A DNA stretch of 64,000 nucleotides from the NCBI RefSeq assembly GCF_005083565.1, contig NZ_CP034891.1, positions 248,001-312,000 on the forward strand. The letters are read 5' to 3'. The position numbers and the translations under genes were made by a program. The notes under the pieces were generated by a model. The model saw only the letters and a program-made list of their open reading frames with translations, was not told the origin of the DNA and did not search any database. This document shows positions 1-9,409 of the stretch, one piece after another (within the stretch, counting starts at the first letter, position 1; each line of letters begins with the position of its first letter). This DNA is from Buchnera aphidicola (Acyrthosiphon lactucae). Its GTDB lineage: Bacteria; Pseudomonadota; Gammaproteobacteria; Enterobacterales; Enterobacteriaceae.

Positions 1-285
1 AACTTTTCCTATAATTTTTTTATTTTTTGCGTAATCTAGCAATTTTGAAAAATTGTCATTAATTATATGAAATCGCGAATCTTTAATTGCATTACCTATG
101 GAAAAAGCAATTGGATCTCTATCAATAGAATATAATTTTCCATCTTTTCCTAATTTTTTTAAAATTTCATTTGAATGTCCACCTGTTCCGAATGTACTGT
201 CAATATAAATACCGTTTTTTTTTATTTTTAAAGATTGAATTAATTCTTTTTTCATTACTGGAATATGTTTAATTGTACGATTCAT
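1..285 (-). CDS. rsmH: 16S rRNA (cytosine-N4)-methyltransferase RsmH, 5' part only
   Basis: RsmH (MraW) methylates N4 of C1402 in the decoding centre of 16S rRNA, using S-adenosylmethionine. Only the first 95 codons are present; the gene runs off the left edge. Translating leftward from the ATG at 285 gives an open frame with the family N-terminus HIPVM (residues 7-11), the SAM-binding loop [10 protein letters not shown] (29-38) and IDRDP (54-58), all alignable with E. coli RsmH. In E. coli it heads the mraZ-mraW-ftsL division cluster. No mraZ or cra lies between it and ilvH here, so those genes were lost. Identification is by remembered family sequence and is firm. Confidence 0.93.
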   Translation of the reverse strand, partial: MNRTIKHIPVMKKELIQSLKIKKNGIYIDSTFGTGGHSNEILKKLGKDGKLYSIDRDPIAFSIGNAIKDSRFHIINDNFSKLLDYAKNKKIIGKV

Positions 286-320
286 TATGAAACACATATA
301 ATCTAAAGTAAGAATATGAT

Positions 321-350
321 ACATGACCATTTTTATGAAAATGATCATGT
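321..350 (-). repeat. near-perfect 30-nt palindrome between ilvH and rsmH
   Basis: The 30 nt read almost identically on both strands: a 13-bp stem with one imperfect pair (327/344) around a 4-nt loop. On the minus strand, which is the transcribed strand for both ilvH and rsmH, the imperfect pair is a G-U wobble. No T-run follows on that side, so it is not a clear intrinsic terminator. It sits about 36 nt upstream of the rsmH start and could be a processing or regulatory hairpin. Function unknown. Confidence 0.5.
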
Positions 351-508
351 TTAATATATTTTGTTTTAAAAAATTTAATATTTAAAATTATTGAATTTTA
401 GAATTTTTATATTTTTAAAAAATTTTTTTAATATTTTTATCAAAACATTTAAAAAATTTATAAATAATTTAAAAATTTTTAATAAACATGAATATAATGT
501 ATAAAAAC

Positions 509-985
509 TTATCCCCGAGCAATACCTACAATTCCAGAACGAGTTACTTCAATAATTTCTGAGATATCACGTATTTTTTTTAAAAACGAATCAATTTTTT
601 TTGTAGTACCAGATAATTGTAATATATATGTTGTAGATGCTATATCTACAATTTGTCCTCGAAATACTTCAGTAATATGTTTTATATCATCTTTTATATG
701 GTTATTAATCTGAACTTTTAATAATATAATTTCACGTTCTATATAAGAAGATTGTCCAATTTGTACAACTCTTAACACATCTATTAATTTATGAAGTTGT
801 TTTTCAATTTGTTCAATTGCTTTTTCATTGCCTACTGTTTGTATAGTCATTTTTGATAAAGAAGCATCTTCCGTGGGTGCTAATGTAATAGTTTCGATAT
901 TATATCCTCTTTGTGAAAATAGTCCTATTACTCGTGATAATGCACCTGATTCGTTTTCTAATAAAATAGATAAAATTCTTCGCAT
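509..985 (-). CDS. ilvH: acetolactate synthase III small (regulatory) subunit
   Basis: IlvH is the valine-binding regulatory subunit of acetohydroxyacid synthase III, the first common step of isoleucine and valine synthesis. The 158-residue product has the N-terminal ACT domain nearly identical to E. coli ([16 protein letters not shown] from residue 8). It keeps Gly14 and Ser17, positions where E. coli changes give valine resistance, so feedback control may be intact. The C-terminal domain ends ARSG-like then IARG and stops, about five residues short of E. coli; GDK-like codons remain out of frame after the stop. The start lies 3 nt beyond the ilvI stop, so the two form an operon transcribed leftward. 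Confidence 0.96.
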   Translation of the reverse strand: MRRILSILLENESGALSRVIGLFSQRGYNIETITLAPTEDASLSKMTIQTVGNEKAIEQIEKQLHKLIDVLRVVQIGQSSYIEREIILLKVQINNHIKDDIKHITEVFRGQIVDIASTTYILQLSGTTKKIDSFLKKIRDISEIIEVTRSGIVGIARG

Positions 986-988
986 ATT

Positions 989-2704
989 TTAGGAAACCTC
1001 TTTTTTCCTCAACCACATTTCATTCATACCCCCGCCTTGAATCTGCATAGGATAAACGTGCTCAGAATTATCTATTTGAACGTCTACAAAAACCAAATGG
1101 CCATGAGATAATTTATTTAATGCTAGTATTAATTTTTCTTCTAATTCTATGGTTTTAGTAATTTTGATACCAAAATGTCCATAAGATTCTGATAATTTTA
1201 CAAAATCTGGAAGTGAATCCATATAAGAATGAGAATGTCGTCCTGAATAAATCATATCTTGCCATTGCTTAACCATACCTAGAGAAGAATTATTAAGATT
1301 TAATATTAATATTGCTAAATTATATTGTCGTGCTGTAGATAATTCTTGAATGTTCATTTGAATACTACCATCTCCAGTAATACAAATAACAGTTTCTTTA
1401 GGTAAAGCTAATTTAACACCTAGTGCTGCAGGTAATCCAAATCCCATAGTACCTAGACCGCCTGAATTAATCCAATGTCTAGGTTTATTAAATGGATAAT
1501 ATAATGCAGTAAACATTTGATGTTGTCCAACATCTGAAGTAATATAAGATGTACCTTTTGTAAGTTTAAAAAGAGTTTTAATAACTGTTTGCGGTTTTAT
1601 TTTATTACTTTTTTGATTATATTTTAGACTATTAATTTTTTTCCATTTTTTAATAGTATTCCACCAATCTTCTAAAAATAAAATTTTCTTTTCTTTTTTT
1701 AATAGTTCTAGCATTGTTTTCAATACGTATTTTGCATCTCCAACAATAGGTATATTAGCTGAAACAGTTTTAGAAATGGAAGTAGGGTCAATGTCAATAT
1801 GTAGAATAATTGCATTTGGACAGTATTTTTTTAAATTATTTGTTGTTCGATCATCAAATCTCACTCCGATTGCAAAAATCACATCAGCATGATGCATTGT
1901 CATATTAGCTTCATAAGTACCATGCATTCCTAGCATAGAAATATTTTGAACATGATTTCCCGGAAAAGCACCCAATCCCATTAAAGAAGTAGTAACAGGA
2001 CAGTTTGTTTTCTCTGCAAAAACTCGTAATTCTTCACTACTGTTAGAACTAATGATTCCACCGCCTGCATAAATCACAGGTCGTTTAGCTTCTAATAATG
2101 TACATAATGCTTTTTTAATTTGTCCTATATGACCTTTAGTTGTTGGATTATATGATCTTATATGAATATTTTCCGGCCATTTATAACAGAATTTATTTTC
2201 TTTTTTTAAAATATCTTTTGGTAAATCAATTACTATCGGTCCTGGACGTCCACTTGATGCTAACCAGAAGGCTTTTTTAAAGACAACTGGTATATCTTCA
2301 GTTTTTTTAACTAAAAAACTATGCTTAACTATTGGACGAGAAATACCAATCATATCACATTCTTGAAAAGCATCATAACCGATTAATGAAGAAGCAACTT
2401 GACCAGATATTACAACCATAGGTATAGAATCCATATATGCTGTAGCAATACCAGTAATAGCATTAGTTGCACCTGGTCCAGAAGTAACTAATACAACTCC
2501 TATCTTTCCAGTAGAACGAGAATAACCATCAGCCATATGAGTTGCAGCTTGTTCATGTCTTACTAAAATATGTTCAATTCCACCAACAGTTTTTAGAGCA
2601 TCATAAATATCTAGTACAGCACCACCAGGATAACCAAATATATGCTGTATTCCCTGATCAATTAATGATCGAACAACCATTTCGGCTCCTGATAACATTT
2701 CCAT
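989..2704 (-). CDS. ilvI: acetolactate synthase III large (catalytic) subunit
   Basis: IlvI is the thiamine-diphosphate and FAD enzyme that condenses pyruvate with pyruvate or 2-oxobutyrate. The product has 571 residues, close to E. coli (574). Visible are the FGYPGGA loop, the catalytic Glu51 in RHEQAA, the central FAD domain, and the TPP/Mg motif GDGSIQ followed by NN about 30 residues later. I start at the ATG at 2704 (MEMLSGAE, identical to E. coli). It has a strong GGAGG site at 2711-2715, six bases upstream; an in-frame ATG at 2722 would place that ribosome site inside the gene. Its products feed host-essential isoleucine and valine. Confidence 0.97.
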   Translation of the reverse strand: MEMLSGAEMVVRSLIDQGIQHIFGYPGGAVLDIYDALKTVGGIEHILVRHEQAATHMADGYSRSTGKIGVVLVTSGPGATNAITGIATAYMDSIPMVVISGQVASSLIGYDAFQECDMIGISRPIVKHSFLVKKTEDIPVVFKKAFWLASSGRPGPIVIDLPKDILKKENKFCYKWPENIHIRSYNPTTKGHIGQIKKALCTLLEAKRPVIYAGGGIISSNSSEELRVFAEKTNCPVTTSLMGLGAFPGNHVQNISMLGMHGTYEANMTMHHADVIFAIGVRFDDRTTNNLKKYCPNAIILHIDIDPTSISKTVSANIPIVGDAKYVLKTMLELLKKEKKILFLEDWWNTIKKWKKINSLKYNQKSNKIKPQTVIKTLFKLTKGTSYITSDVGQHQMFTALYYPFNKPRHWINSGGLGTMGFGLPAALGVKLALPKETVICITGDGSIQMNIQELSTARQYNLAILILNLNNSSLGMVKQWQDMIYSGRHSHSYMDSLPDFVKLSESYGHFGIKITKTIELEEKLILALNKLSHGHLVFVDVQIDNSEHVYPMQIQGGGMNEMWLRKKEVS

Positions 2705-2759
2705 TTTTTTCCTCCAGGACACTAATTTATTAGGTTTTACTTCCTAGTTCGCTATCTAT

Positions 2760-2800
2760 CAGTTTATCCTGTAGTTTATCTAGATAAAATTAGCGCTATT
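2760..2800. promoter_or_regulatory. cluster of palindromes upstream of ilvI
   Basis: Within 40 nt there are two direct copies of AGTTTATC (2761-2768 and 2773-2780), a perfect 14-nt palindrome TTTATCTAGATAAA (2775-2788) and an 8-nt palindrome TAGCGCTA (2791-2798). The stretch is visibly less AT-rich than the surrounding spacer and lies about 60-90 nt upstream of the ilvI start. It could be a remnant operator or leader structure of ilvIH, which Lrp controls in E. coli. No regulator can be named from the sequence. Confidence 0.35.
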
Positions 2801-2970
2801 TAGTATAAGAAATTTTAAAAATACAATATTTCAAAAAATTTATTTTTTATTATATAAAAATTAATTATTTTAAATAATAATTTTAATTTTTATTATTACA
2901 AATATATCAGAGATTATCAATGAATAGAAAGAACTAAGTATAATTTATATGATTTAATTTTTACATAAAA

Positions 2971-3966
2971 TTAGTGTAAATTATTTTTTTTAACCAGAAA
3001 TTTTTTAAATTTAGGAGAAATCCATGTTGAAAAAATATTTTTTTCTTTAGTAATAAGACAAACAGCTAATTGTTCTTTTAATGCTAATTTTTTAGCTTTT
3101 TTAAAACCTAATATTAACAAACCTGTATCCCAACCATCTGCTTCTAAACCTGTTGAGGAAATAACACTAACTGAAACTAAGTTATGATTGATAGGTTTTC
3201 CGTTATCAGGATCAATTAAATGTGAAATATATTTTCCTTTAAGATAATAATAATTACGGTAACTACCTGCTGTACTAATTGAATTATTGTTTAAATGTAC
3301 TAATAAATGTATTGATTTTTTTTGATCAATTGGTTTTTGAATAGCAATTATTTTATCTTTATTTTTTTCTGTTTTAACTAATACAGTTCCACCAACTGAG
3401 ATAGTATAATTTTTGATTTTTTTTTTAAGTATATACGATAGATGGTCAACAGCAAAACCTTCACCAAGAGTAGAAAGATTGATTTCTATTCCATCTATAT
3501 CTTTTTCTAGAAACATCCCAAAAGAATTTTTAATAAGTTTTAAATGTTGACTACCAGAAAGTTGCATTTTTTCTTTTATTTTTTTTTTAGAAGGATAATT
3601 AGTTGGTTTTTCTCTAGTACCAAAACCCCATATATTAATTAATGAACTAATTGTTATATCTAATTTTCCATTAGTTTTTTTATTAATTTTTAAAGCTGTA
3701 TCAATAATATTAAAAAAATTTTTATTAATTATTTGTGGTTGATTTTTTTTTCGTTTATTAAATTGAGATACAAGAGAATTTTGTTTCCAAGATGAAAGCA
3801 GATTTTCATCTTCATCTAAATTTTTTTGTATTAAATTTTTTATATATATTTTATTTTTTAAATTTGGAATTTTAACTTGCCAATATGTTCCCATAGTTTT
3901 TCCTTTTAATGTTGTAATATTTTGTTTTTCTTTATTTAAAGGTTTATTATAAAAATTAACTATCAT
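2971..3966 (-). CDS. apbE: FAD:protein FMN transferase ApbE, N-terminal signal out of frame
   Basis: ApbE transfers FMN from FAD onto threonines of periplasm-facing flavoproteins such as RnfG or NqrC. The in-frame ORF has 331 residues and matches E. coli ApbE from GKTMGT onward: GEGFAVDHLS, SVGGTV, STAGSYRNYY and the flavin/metal motif DGWDTGL. The ATG at 3966 has no ribosome site and gives no signal peptide. Upstream, an ATG at 4010 preceded by AGGAG (4023-4027) opens a hydrophobic leader that reaches a T10 run (3976-3985) and then stops. One extra T would join it to this frame and give an N-terminus of E. coli-like length. I infer that the true start is 4010 and that the tract carries a frameshift or is read by slippage. 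No lipobox cysteine is visible. Confidence 0.88.
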   Translation of the reverse strand: MIVNFYNKPLNKEKQNITTLKGKTMGTYWQVKIPNLKNKIYIKNLIQKNLDEDENLLSSWKQNSLVSQFNKRKKNQPQIINKNFFNIIDTALKINKKTNGKLDITISSLINIWGFGTREKPTNYPSKKKIKEKMQLSGSQHLKLIKNSFGMFLEKDIDGIEINLSTLGEGFAVDHLSYILKKKIKNYTISVGGTVLVKTEKNKDKIIAIQKPIDQKKSIHLLVHLNNNSISTAGSYRNYYYLKGKYISHLIDPDNGKPINHNLVSVSVISSTGLEADGWDTGLLILGFKKAKKLALKEQLAVCLITKEKNIFSTWISPKFKKFLVKKNNLH

Positions 3967-3975
3967 GAATATGAT

Positions 3976-3985
3976 AAAAAAAAAA
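3976..3985 (-). other. T10 homopolymer (sense) separating apbE signal sequence from the body
   Basis: Ten T in the apbE sense strand lie between the leader that opens at 4010 (M-S-F-S-I-I-Y-S-L-F-F) and the apbE body. As written, the leader frame ends at a stop at 3965-3963. Adding one T continues it as hydrophobic residues directly into MIVNFYNKP and the apbE frame. Homopolymers of this length are known slippage sites for RNA polymerase. Confidence 0.7.
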
Positions 3986-4162
3986 GGCTATAAATGATAC
4001 TAAAAGACATAAAGAATTTATTCTCCTAATTAAAATAAATTTTAGTAATTAAATTATTAAAATAAAATTGTAGATTTTTTTTATAACATAATTATTGTTA
4101 TAATTTTTAAAAATTTTTTTAAAATATAAATATTTATTATATTGCTAGTCTCTTTTCTAATC

Positions 4163-4190
4163 TTGATATTAGTATGAATTTTTATATATT
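4163..4190 (+). promoter_or_regulatory. candidate sigma70 promoter for degP
   Basis: TTGATA at 4163-4168 is followed 16 nt later by TATATT at 4185-4190. It lies about 125 nt upstream of the degP start, in the spacer between divergent apbE and degP. E. coli degP uses a sigma-E promoter; this one looks like a housekeeping promoter. AT-rich spacers give many chance matches, so support is modest. Confidence 0.3.
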
Positions 4191-4315
4191 ATAGATATTA
4201 ATGAGCAATAGAGTTAAATATCGATGGAGTGTATAATAAAAATTTATTCTATTGTGTACTCCATTATAATAATATTTTTATTTGCAGAGTAGATTGTAAT
4301 TATGAGAAAGAAATA

Positions 4316-5752
4316 ATGAAAAAATCAGCCATAATATTAAGTAAAGTAACACTGATTTTAATGCTTTTTCTAAGTTTTGGAATGTCTTGGAGTGATATTT
4401 CTCCTAGTACAAAAAACAGCACTGTTTCAAAAGAAATATCTCCTAGTTTAGCACCAATGTTGGAAAAAGTTATGCCTTCAGTAATTAGTATTAATGTTGA
4501 AGGAAGTACTGTTGTGCGTACTTCTCGTTTACCGCATCAATTTCAACCATTTTTTGGCGATAATTCACCTTTTTGTCAGGAAAATTCTCCATTTCGACAT
4601 TCTCCTTTTTGTCGAGTTAATCCTGATTCTGATAATACAAATGAAAAATTTCGTGCATTAGGTTCTGGTGTTATTATCAATGCTGATAAAGGATATGCAG
4701 TAACAAATAATCATGTTGTTGAACATGCAAGTAAAATTCAAGTTCAATTAAGTGATGGACGTCGTTATGAAGCTCATATAATTGGAAAAGATGCACGTTC
4801 TGATATTGCTTTAATACAGTTAAAAAACGCAAATAATTTAAGCGCTATAACAATTGCTGATTCCGACAATTTAAGAGTGGGAGATTATACTGTAGCTATT
4901 GGAAATCCATATGGTCTTGGAGAAACTGTTACCTCAGGTATTATTTCTGCCTTAGGAAGAAGTGGTTTGAATATTGAGCATTATGAAAATTTTATTCAAA
5001 CTGATGCAGCAATTAATAGAGGCAATTCTGGTGGAGCACTAGTTAATTTGAATGGTGAATTAATAGGAATTAATACTGCTATTTTAGCACCAGATGGTGG
5101 CAATATTGGAATAGGATTTGCGATTCCTGGAAACATGGTTAAAAATTTAACTGCACAAATGGTTCAATTTGGACAAGTAAGACGAGGAGAATTAGGCATA
5201 ATAGGTATGGAACTAAATTCAGATTTAGCACAGATTATGAAAATAAATGCGCAAAAAGGAACTTTTGTTAGTCGAGTTTTACCTGATTCTTCTGCATTTG
5301 AAGCAGGAATTAAGGCTGGTGATATTATAATTTCTTTAAATAAAAAACCCATTTCTAGTTTTTCAGCATTGCGTGCTGAAATAGGATCTTTGCCAGTTAC
5401 AACTAAAATGGAATTAGGAATATTTAGAGAGGGAAAAATAAAAAGTGTTATTGTTGAATTAAAACATTCTGTAAAAAATAATTCAAATTCAGAGAATATT
5501 TATATAGGAATTGAAGGTATAGATTTAAGTAATTATACATCTAATCAACAAAAAGGTGTCAAAGTAGAAAATGTAAAATTAAATACATCTGCATCTAAAA
5601 TTGGCTTTAAAAAAGATGATATTATTATCGGAGTTAATCAGAAATTAATAAGTAACTTAGAAGAATTAAAAAAAATATTAGATACCAAACCTAAAATATT
5701 AGTTTTTAGTGTAAAAAGAGGCAATGATAGTATATATTTAGTAAGTGAATAA
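4316..5752 (+). CDS. degP: periplasmic serine protease/chaperone DegP (HtrA)
   Basis: DegP degrades or refolds misfolded proteins in the periplasm. The 478-residue product (E. coli precursor 474) starts MKKSAI with a hydrophobic signal core to about residue 25. I chose this ATG over an in-frame upstream ATG at 4229 because the extra 29 residues precede the signal peptide. The trypsin-like triad is His133 (NNHVVEH), Asp163 (RSDIAL) and Ser238 (GNSGGA). The cysteine-containing loop FCQENSPF...SPFC matches the E. coli LA loop. Two PDZ domains follow, and the DegP second PDZ is shortened. A GC-rich terminator follows the stop at once, so it is transcribed alone. Confidence 0.95.
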   Translation: MKKSAIILSKVTLILMLFLSFGMSWSDISPSTKNSTVSKEISPSLAPMLEKVMPSVISINVEGSTVVRTSRLPHQFQPFFGDNSPFCQENSPFRHSPFCRVNPDSDNTNEKFRALGSGVIINADKGYAVTNNHVVEHASKIQVQLSDGRRYEAHIIGKDARSDIALIQLKNANNLSAITIADSDNLRVGDYTVAIGNPYGLGETVTSGIISALGRSGLNIEHYENFIQTDAAINRGNSGGALVNLNGELIGINTAILAPDGGNIGIGFAIPGNMVKNLTAQMVQFGQVRRGELGIIGMELNSDLAQIMKINAQKGTFVSRVLPDSSAFEAGIKAGDIIISLNKKPISSFSALRAEIGSLPVTTKMELGIFREGKIKSVIVELKHSVKNNSNSENIYIGIEGIDLSNYTSNQQKGVKVENVKLNTSASKIGFKKDDIIIGVNQKLISNLEELKKILDTKPKILVFSVKRGNDSIYLVSE

Positions 5753-5765
5753 TTGTGCTATATTC

Positions 5766-5792
5766 CCGCCCGAAAAAATACGGGCGGTTTTT
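5766..5792 (+). terminator. strong intrinsic terminator of degP
   Basis: CCGCCCG (5766-5772), an AT-rich loop, CGGGCGG (5781-5787) and then TTTTT form a seven-pair all-GC stem with a U tail 14 nt after the degP stop. dapD converges from the other side but lacks a T-run in its own direction. A fully GC stem stands out sharply in this AT-rich DNA, which argues that selection maintains it. Confidence 0.9.
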
Positions 5793-5798
5793 ATTTAT

Positions 5799-6623
5799 TT
5801 ATGTTATATTTCTTAATAATTTATTTATTTCTGTTTTTTTTAATGTTTTGAAGTCTACTTTTTTTACAATAATAGCTGCGTAAAGATTATAATTTCTATT
5901 TTTAGATGGTAAACTTCCAGAAACTACTACAGAATTAGCAGGCACTTTCCCATAAAAAATTTTTCCATTTTCTCTATCGTATATTTTAGTACTTTGTCCA
6001 ATAAAAACACCCATAGAAATTACGCATCCTTTTTCTACAATAACTCCTTCTACAATTTCAGATCGAGCACCAATAAAACAATTATCTTCAATAATGGTAG
6101 GATTGTCTTGAAGAGGTTCTAGAACACCTCCTATACCTACACCTCCAGAAATATGTACATTTTTACCAATTTGAGCACAAGATCCTATTGTAGCCCAAGT
6201 ATCTATCATAGATCCTTGATCAATATATGCACCTATGTTTATATAAGAAGGCATAATTATTGTACTATGATTGATAAATGCGCCATATCTTATTGTTGCT
6301 GGTGGTACTATTCTTATTTTTTCTTTTTTAAATTTTTTTTCGTCATATTTTTCATATTTTAATGGAATTTTATCGTAATAATTAGTATGACTACCTTTTA
6401 TGAAGTTATTTTTTTTGATATACATATATAGTAGAACTGCTTTTTTTAACCATTCATGTGTGATCCAAGTACTGTCTTTTTTTTCTGAGATTCTAATTGT
6501 TCCATTATTTAATAATTTAATTACATGAAAAATGGTTTTTAAAATATCATGTTCAATATCATTAAAGTCAATTTTATTTTTATTTTCATAAGCTTCTTCA
6601 ATTATTTTTTTTAGTTCTTGCAT
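5799..6623 (-). CDS. dapD: tetrahydrodipicolinate N-succinyltransferase
   Basis: DapD adds a succinyl group from succinyl-CoA to tetrahydrodipicolinate in the succinylase route to meso-diaminopimelate and lysine, an amino acid the host needs. The product is 274 residues, the same as E. coli. An N-terminal helical part is followed by left-handed beta-helix hexapeptide repeats (about 100-215), including [23 protein letters not shown] and [16 protein letters not shown]. It is transcribed leftward, 63 nt downstream of map and in the same direction, as in E. coli, where map lies next to it with glnD between; glnD is absent here. Confidence 0.96.
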   Translation of the reverse strand: MQELKKIIEEAYENKNKIDFNDIEHDILKTIFHVIKLLNNGTIRISEKKDSTWITHEWLKKAVLLYMYIKKNNFIKGSHTNYYDKIPLKYEKYDEKKFKKEKIRIVPPATIRYGAFINHSTIIMPSYINIGAYIDQGSMIDTWATIGSCAQIGKNVHISGGVGIGGVLEPLQDNPTIIEDNCFIGARSEIVEGVIVEKGCVISMGVFIGQSTKIYDRENGKIFYGKVPANSVVVSGSLPSKNRNYNLYAAIIVKKVDFKTLKKTEINKLLRNIT

Positions 6624-6686
6624 TTTTTAATTTAACCTTATTTATTATTAATGAATAAAAATTTTTTATAAAAAATTGGATAAAAG

Positions 6687-7481
6687 TTAATTTTTATTAA
6701 ATAGTTTTTGAGAAATCTTTTCGTTTTTTTGCCATGTTAAAATATCGCATCCATACTCCGTTACTAATACAGTATGTTCATATTGTGCTGATAAAGAGCG
6801 ATCTTTAGTTTTTACAGTCCATTTATCTTTCATGCATCTTACTTGAGGATTTCCAGCATTAATCATTGGCTCAATAGTAAAAATCATACCTTTTTCTAAG
6901 ATAATGCTATTTTCTTTATTTTTATAATGTAGTACATGAGGTTCTTCATGAAAATTACGACCAATTCCATGGCCACAATATTCTTTTACAACAGAAAAAT
7001 TGTTCTTTTCTACATGATTTTGAATAATTTCTCCGATTTTATAGAGGGGTATACCTGGTTTTACTAGTTTTAAAGATAGGTAAAGGCTTTCTTGAGCGAC
7101 TTTACATAAACGTTTAGATAAAATACTAGTTTTACCTATAAAAAACATTTTTGAAGTATCACCATGATAATTATCTTTAATAATTGCAATATCTATATTA
7201 AGAATATCTCCTTCTTTTAATATTTTATTTTTATTTGGAATTCCATGACATACTACATCATTAACAGAAATACAAATTGATTTTGGAAATCCATGATATC
7301 CTAAACATGCTGAAATAGCTTTTTTTTCGTAAACAATGTAATCATGACAAATTTGGTTAATATCTTCTGTACTTATTTTTGGTTTAAGATATTTTTCTAT
7401 CATTTCTAACACTTCAGCTGCTAATTTTCCAGATATGCGCATTTTTTTAATTTCTGATTCTGTTTTAATTATACAACTCAT
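6687..7481 (-). CDS. map: methionine aminopeptidase type I
   Basis: Map removes the initiator methionine from nascent proteins. The 264-residue product equals E. coli in length. The metal ligands are visible: Asp in NIDIAI, Asp in HGDTSK, His in GHGIGRNFHEEP, Glu in IEPMINAG and Glu in QYEHTVLV. Cysteines and histidines of the substrate pocket (CHGIPN) are kept. It is divergent from rpsB, sharing the 256-nt spacer, the same arrangement as in E. coli. Confidence 0.97.
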   Translation of the reverse strand: MSCIIKTESEIKKMRISGKLAAEVLEMIEKYLKPKISTEDINQICHDYIVYEKKAISACLGYHGFPKSICISVNDVVCHGIPNKNKILKEGDILNIDIAIIKDNYHGDTSKMFFIGKTSILSKRLCKVAQESLYLSLKLVKPGIPLYKIGEIIQNHVEKNNFSVVKEYCGHGIGRNFHEEPHVLHYKNKENSIILEKGMIFTIEPMINAGNPQVRCMKDKWTVKTKDRSLSAQYEHTVLVTEYGCDILTWQKNEKISQKLFNKN

Positions 7482-7671
7482 AATATTCAGCCGTTTTTTA
7501 TATCAATTTTAAAAATTTAAGATTTATTTAAATTATACTGTAAAATATATATTTTTTTTAAAATTTAATTGTAAAAATATAAAAAAAATCAATAACTTTT
7601 TATTTTATTAACATAAAAAATGATATAAATTATTTTATGTGGTATATAAAAGAAAAATAAAAATTAATATA

Positions 7672-7698
7672 TTGATCTTTATTTTTATTTAATATAAT
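7672..7698 (+). promoter_or_regulatory. candidate sigma70 promoter of rpsB-tsf
   Basis: TTGATC at 7672-7677 and a perfect TATAAT at 7693-7698, spaced 15 nt, lie about 40 nt upstream of the rpsB start. The leader ends in an AGAGG ribosome site at 7728-7732, five bases before the ATG. The short spacing is the only departure from consensus. It fits a highly expressed ribosomal protein operon. Confidence 0.55.
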
Positions 7699-7737
7699 AC
7701 TTACTAAGTATTTAATATTTTCACATTAGAGGTAATT

Positions 7738-8472
7738 ATGGAAATAGTATCAATGCGCGATATGTTAAAAGCAGGTGTTCATTTTGGTCATCAAACACGT
7801 TATTGGAATCCAAAAATGAAACCTTTTATTTTTGGAACTCGTAATAGAGTACATATTATTAATTTAGAAAAAACTCTTCCAATGTTTAATTTTGCTCTTT
7901 CTGAATTAAAAAAAATTTCTTTAAGAAAAGGAAGAATATTATTTGTAGGTACTAAAAAGGCTGCAAGCAAAGGAATTAAAGAAGTAGCTATTAATTGCGA
8001 ACAATTTTATGTTAATCATCGTTGGTTAGGTGGAATGCTAACAAATTGGAAAACTGTTAGACAATCTATAAAACGTTTAAAAGATCTAGAAATAGAATCC
8101 AAAGATGGTACTTTTACTAAGTTAACTAAAAAAGAAGCTTTAATAAGATCAAGAGAATTATGTAAATTAGAAAACAGTTTAGGTGGCATCAAAAATATGG
8201 GAGGATTACCTGATTGTCTATTTGTTATTGATGCTGCACATGAAAATATTGCAATAAAAGAAGCTAATAATTTAGGCATTCCTGTATTTTCTATAGTTGA
8301 TACTAATTCGAATCCTGACGGTGTAGACTATATTATACCTGGTAATGATGATGCAATTCGATCAGTCAATCTCTATTTAAAATCTGTAGAACTTATTATT
8401 TCTAAAGAAAAAAATCAAAATTTATCAGATAAAGTCTTAATTGATTCTAAAAATAGTCTAGATATTGAATAA
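7738..8472 (+). CDS. rpsB: 30S ribosomal protein S2
   Basis: S2 binds the 30S head-body junction and is needed for S1 recruitment. The product has 244 residues (E. coli 241). The N-terminus [20 protein letters not shown] is the S2 signature; [13 protein letters not shown] and the C-terminal signature [23 protein letters not shown] region are also present. A short lysine/asparagine-rich tail replaces the E. coli one. It is followed by tsf after 77 nt, the conserved rpsB-tsf pair. Confidence 0.98.
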   Translation: MEIVSMRDMLKAGVHFGHQTRYWNPKMKPFIFGTRNRVHIINLEKTLPMFNFALSELKKISLRKGRILFVGTKKAASKGIKEVAINCEQFYVNHRWLGGMLTNWKTVRQSIKRLKDLEIESKDGTFTKLTKKEALIRSRELCKLENSLGGIKNMGGLPDCLFVIDAAHENIAIKEANNLGIPVFSIVDTNSNPDGVDYIIPGNDDAIRSVNLYLKSVELIISKEKNQNLSDKVLIDSKNSLDIE

Positions 8473-8549
8473 AAAAAGATTTATTAAAATTTTATAAAAA
8501 TAAATTGATAAATTTTACATAAATTATTTATAAAAAAGGAAACTAATAT

Positions 8550-9359
8550 ATGACGAATACTAATGTTGATACTTGTCTTATTAAGGAATTAAGATCTCGT
8601 ACAGGAGTAGGTTTTTTAGAATGTAAACGAGCATTATTGGAAGAAAAAGGGAATATTGAATCGGCAATTGATAATTTGCGAAAAAAAGGACAGTTAAATG
8701 CTGAAAAAAAAATCAATAATGTTACTAATCAAGGTGCAATTTTTTTAAAAATTCAAAATAATATTGGTGTTATGCTTGAATTAAATTGCGAAACTGATTT
8801 TGTATCTAAAGATAATTCTTTTATTTTCTTAGGTGAAGAGATTATACTACAAGCATTAGAAAGAAAAATAAAAGATATTAATCATTTAAAAAATATTTTT
8901 GAATTAAGAAGAACTGATTTAATTTTAAAAGTAGGCGAAAACATCAATATAAATCGTTTTCATTTTATAGAAGGCGAGAATCTTTCTTCCTACCTTCATG
9001 GGAATAGAATTGGTGTATTAGTTAGTGCAAGTTCTTTAAATAAAAAAATATTAAAAAATATTGCAATGCATATAGCTGCAAGTAAACCAGAATATTTACG
9101 TCCAGAAAATGTATCCAGTATAGTTTTTAATCGTGAATATGAGATTCAATTAGAATTAGCAAAAAATCTTAAAAAACCACCTAATTTATTAAAAAAAATT
9201 ATTGATGGAAGAATGAATAAATTTATTAATAATATTTCTTTAACAGGTCAAAGTTTTATTATGGATCCTACAAAAACAGTCGGAGAAATTTTAAAGGAAC
9301 ATAATTCTTACATTATATCATTTATAAGATTTGAGTTAGGTGAAGTTATCCTTAAATAA
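8550..9359 (+). CDS. tsf: elongation factor Ts
   Basis: EF-Ts is the guanine-nucleotide exchange factor that recycles EF-Tu. The N-terminal UBA-like domain ([17 protein letters not shown]), the TDFVSKD exchange motif near residue 80 and the core repeats ([30 protein letters not shown]) are intact. It has 269 residues against 283 in E. coli: the protein ends soon after FIRFELGE and lacks the last 15-20 residues. An AAGGA ribosome site lies upstream of the ATG. Part of the rpsB-tsf-pyrH-frr run. Confidence 0.97.
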   Translation: MTNTNVDTCLIKELRSRTGVGFLECKRALLEEKGNIESAIDNLRKKGQLNAEKKINNVTNQGAIFLKIQNNIGVMLELNCETDFVSKDNSFIFLGEEIILQALERKIKDINHLKNIFELRRTDLILKVGENININRFHFIEGENLSSYLHGNRIGVLVSASSLNKKILKNIAMHIAASKPEYLRPENVSSIVFNREYEIQLELAKNLKKPPNLLKKIIDGRMNKFINNISLTGQSFIMDPTKTVGEILKEHNSYIISFIRFELGEVILK

Positions 9360-9409
9360 ATTATAGATTTAAAAACATGTTAATATAAAATATATTTAGG
9401 TTAACAAAT

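Noticed and set aside
4229..4315. 29-residue N-terminal extension of degP
   Set aside because: It precedes a normal signal peptide starting at 4316 and has no family counterpart.
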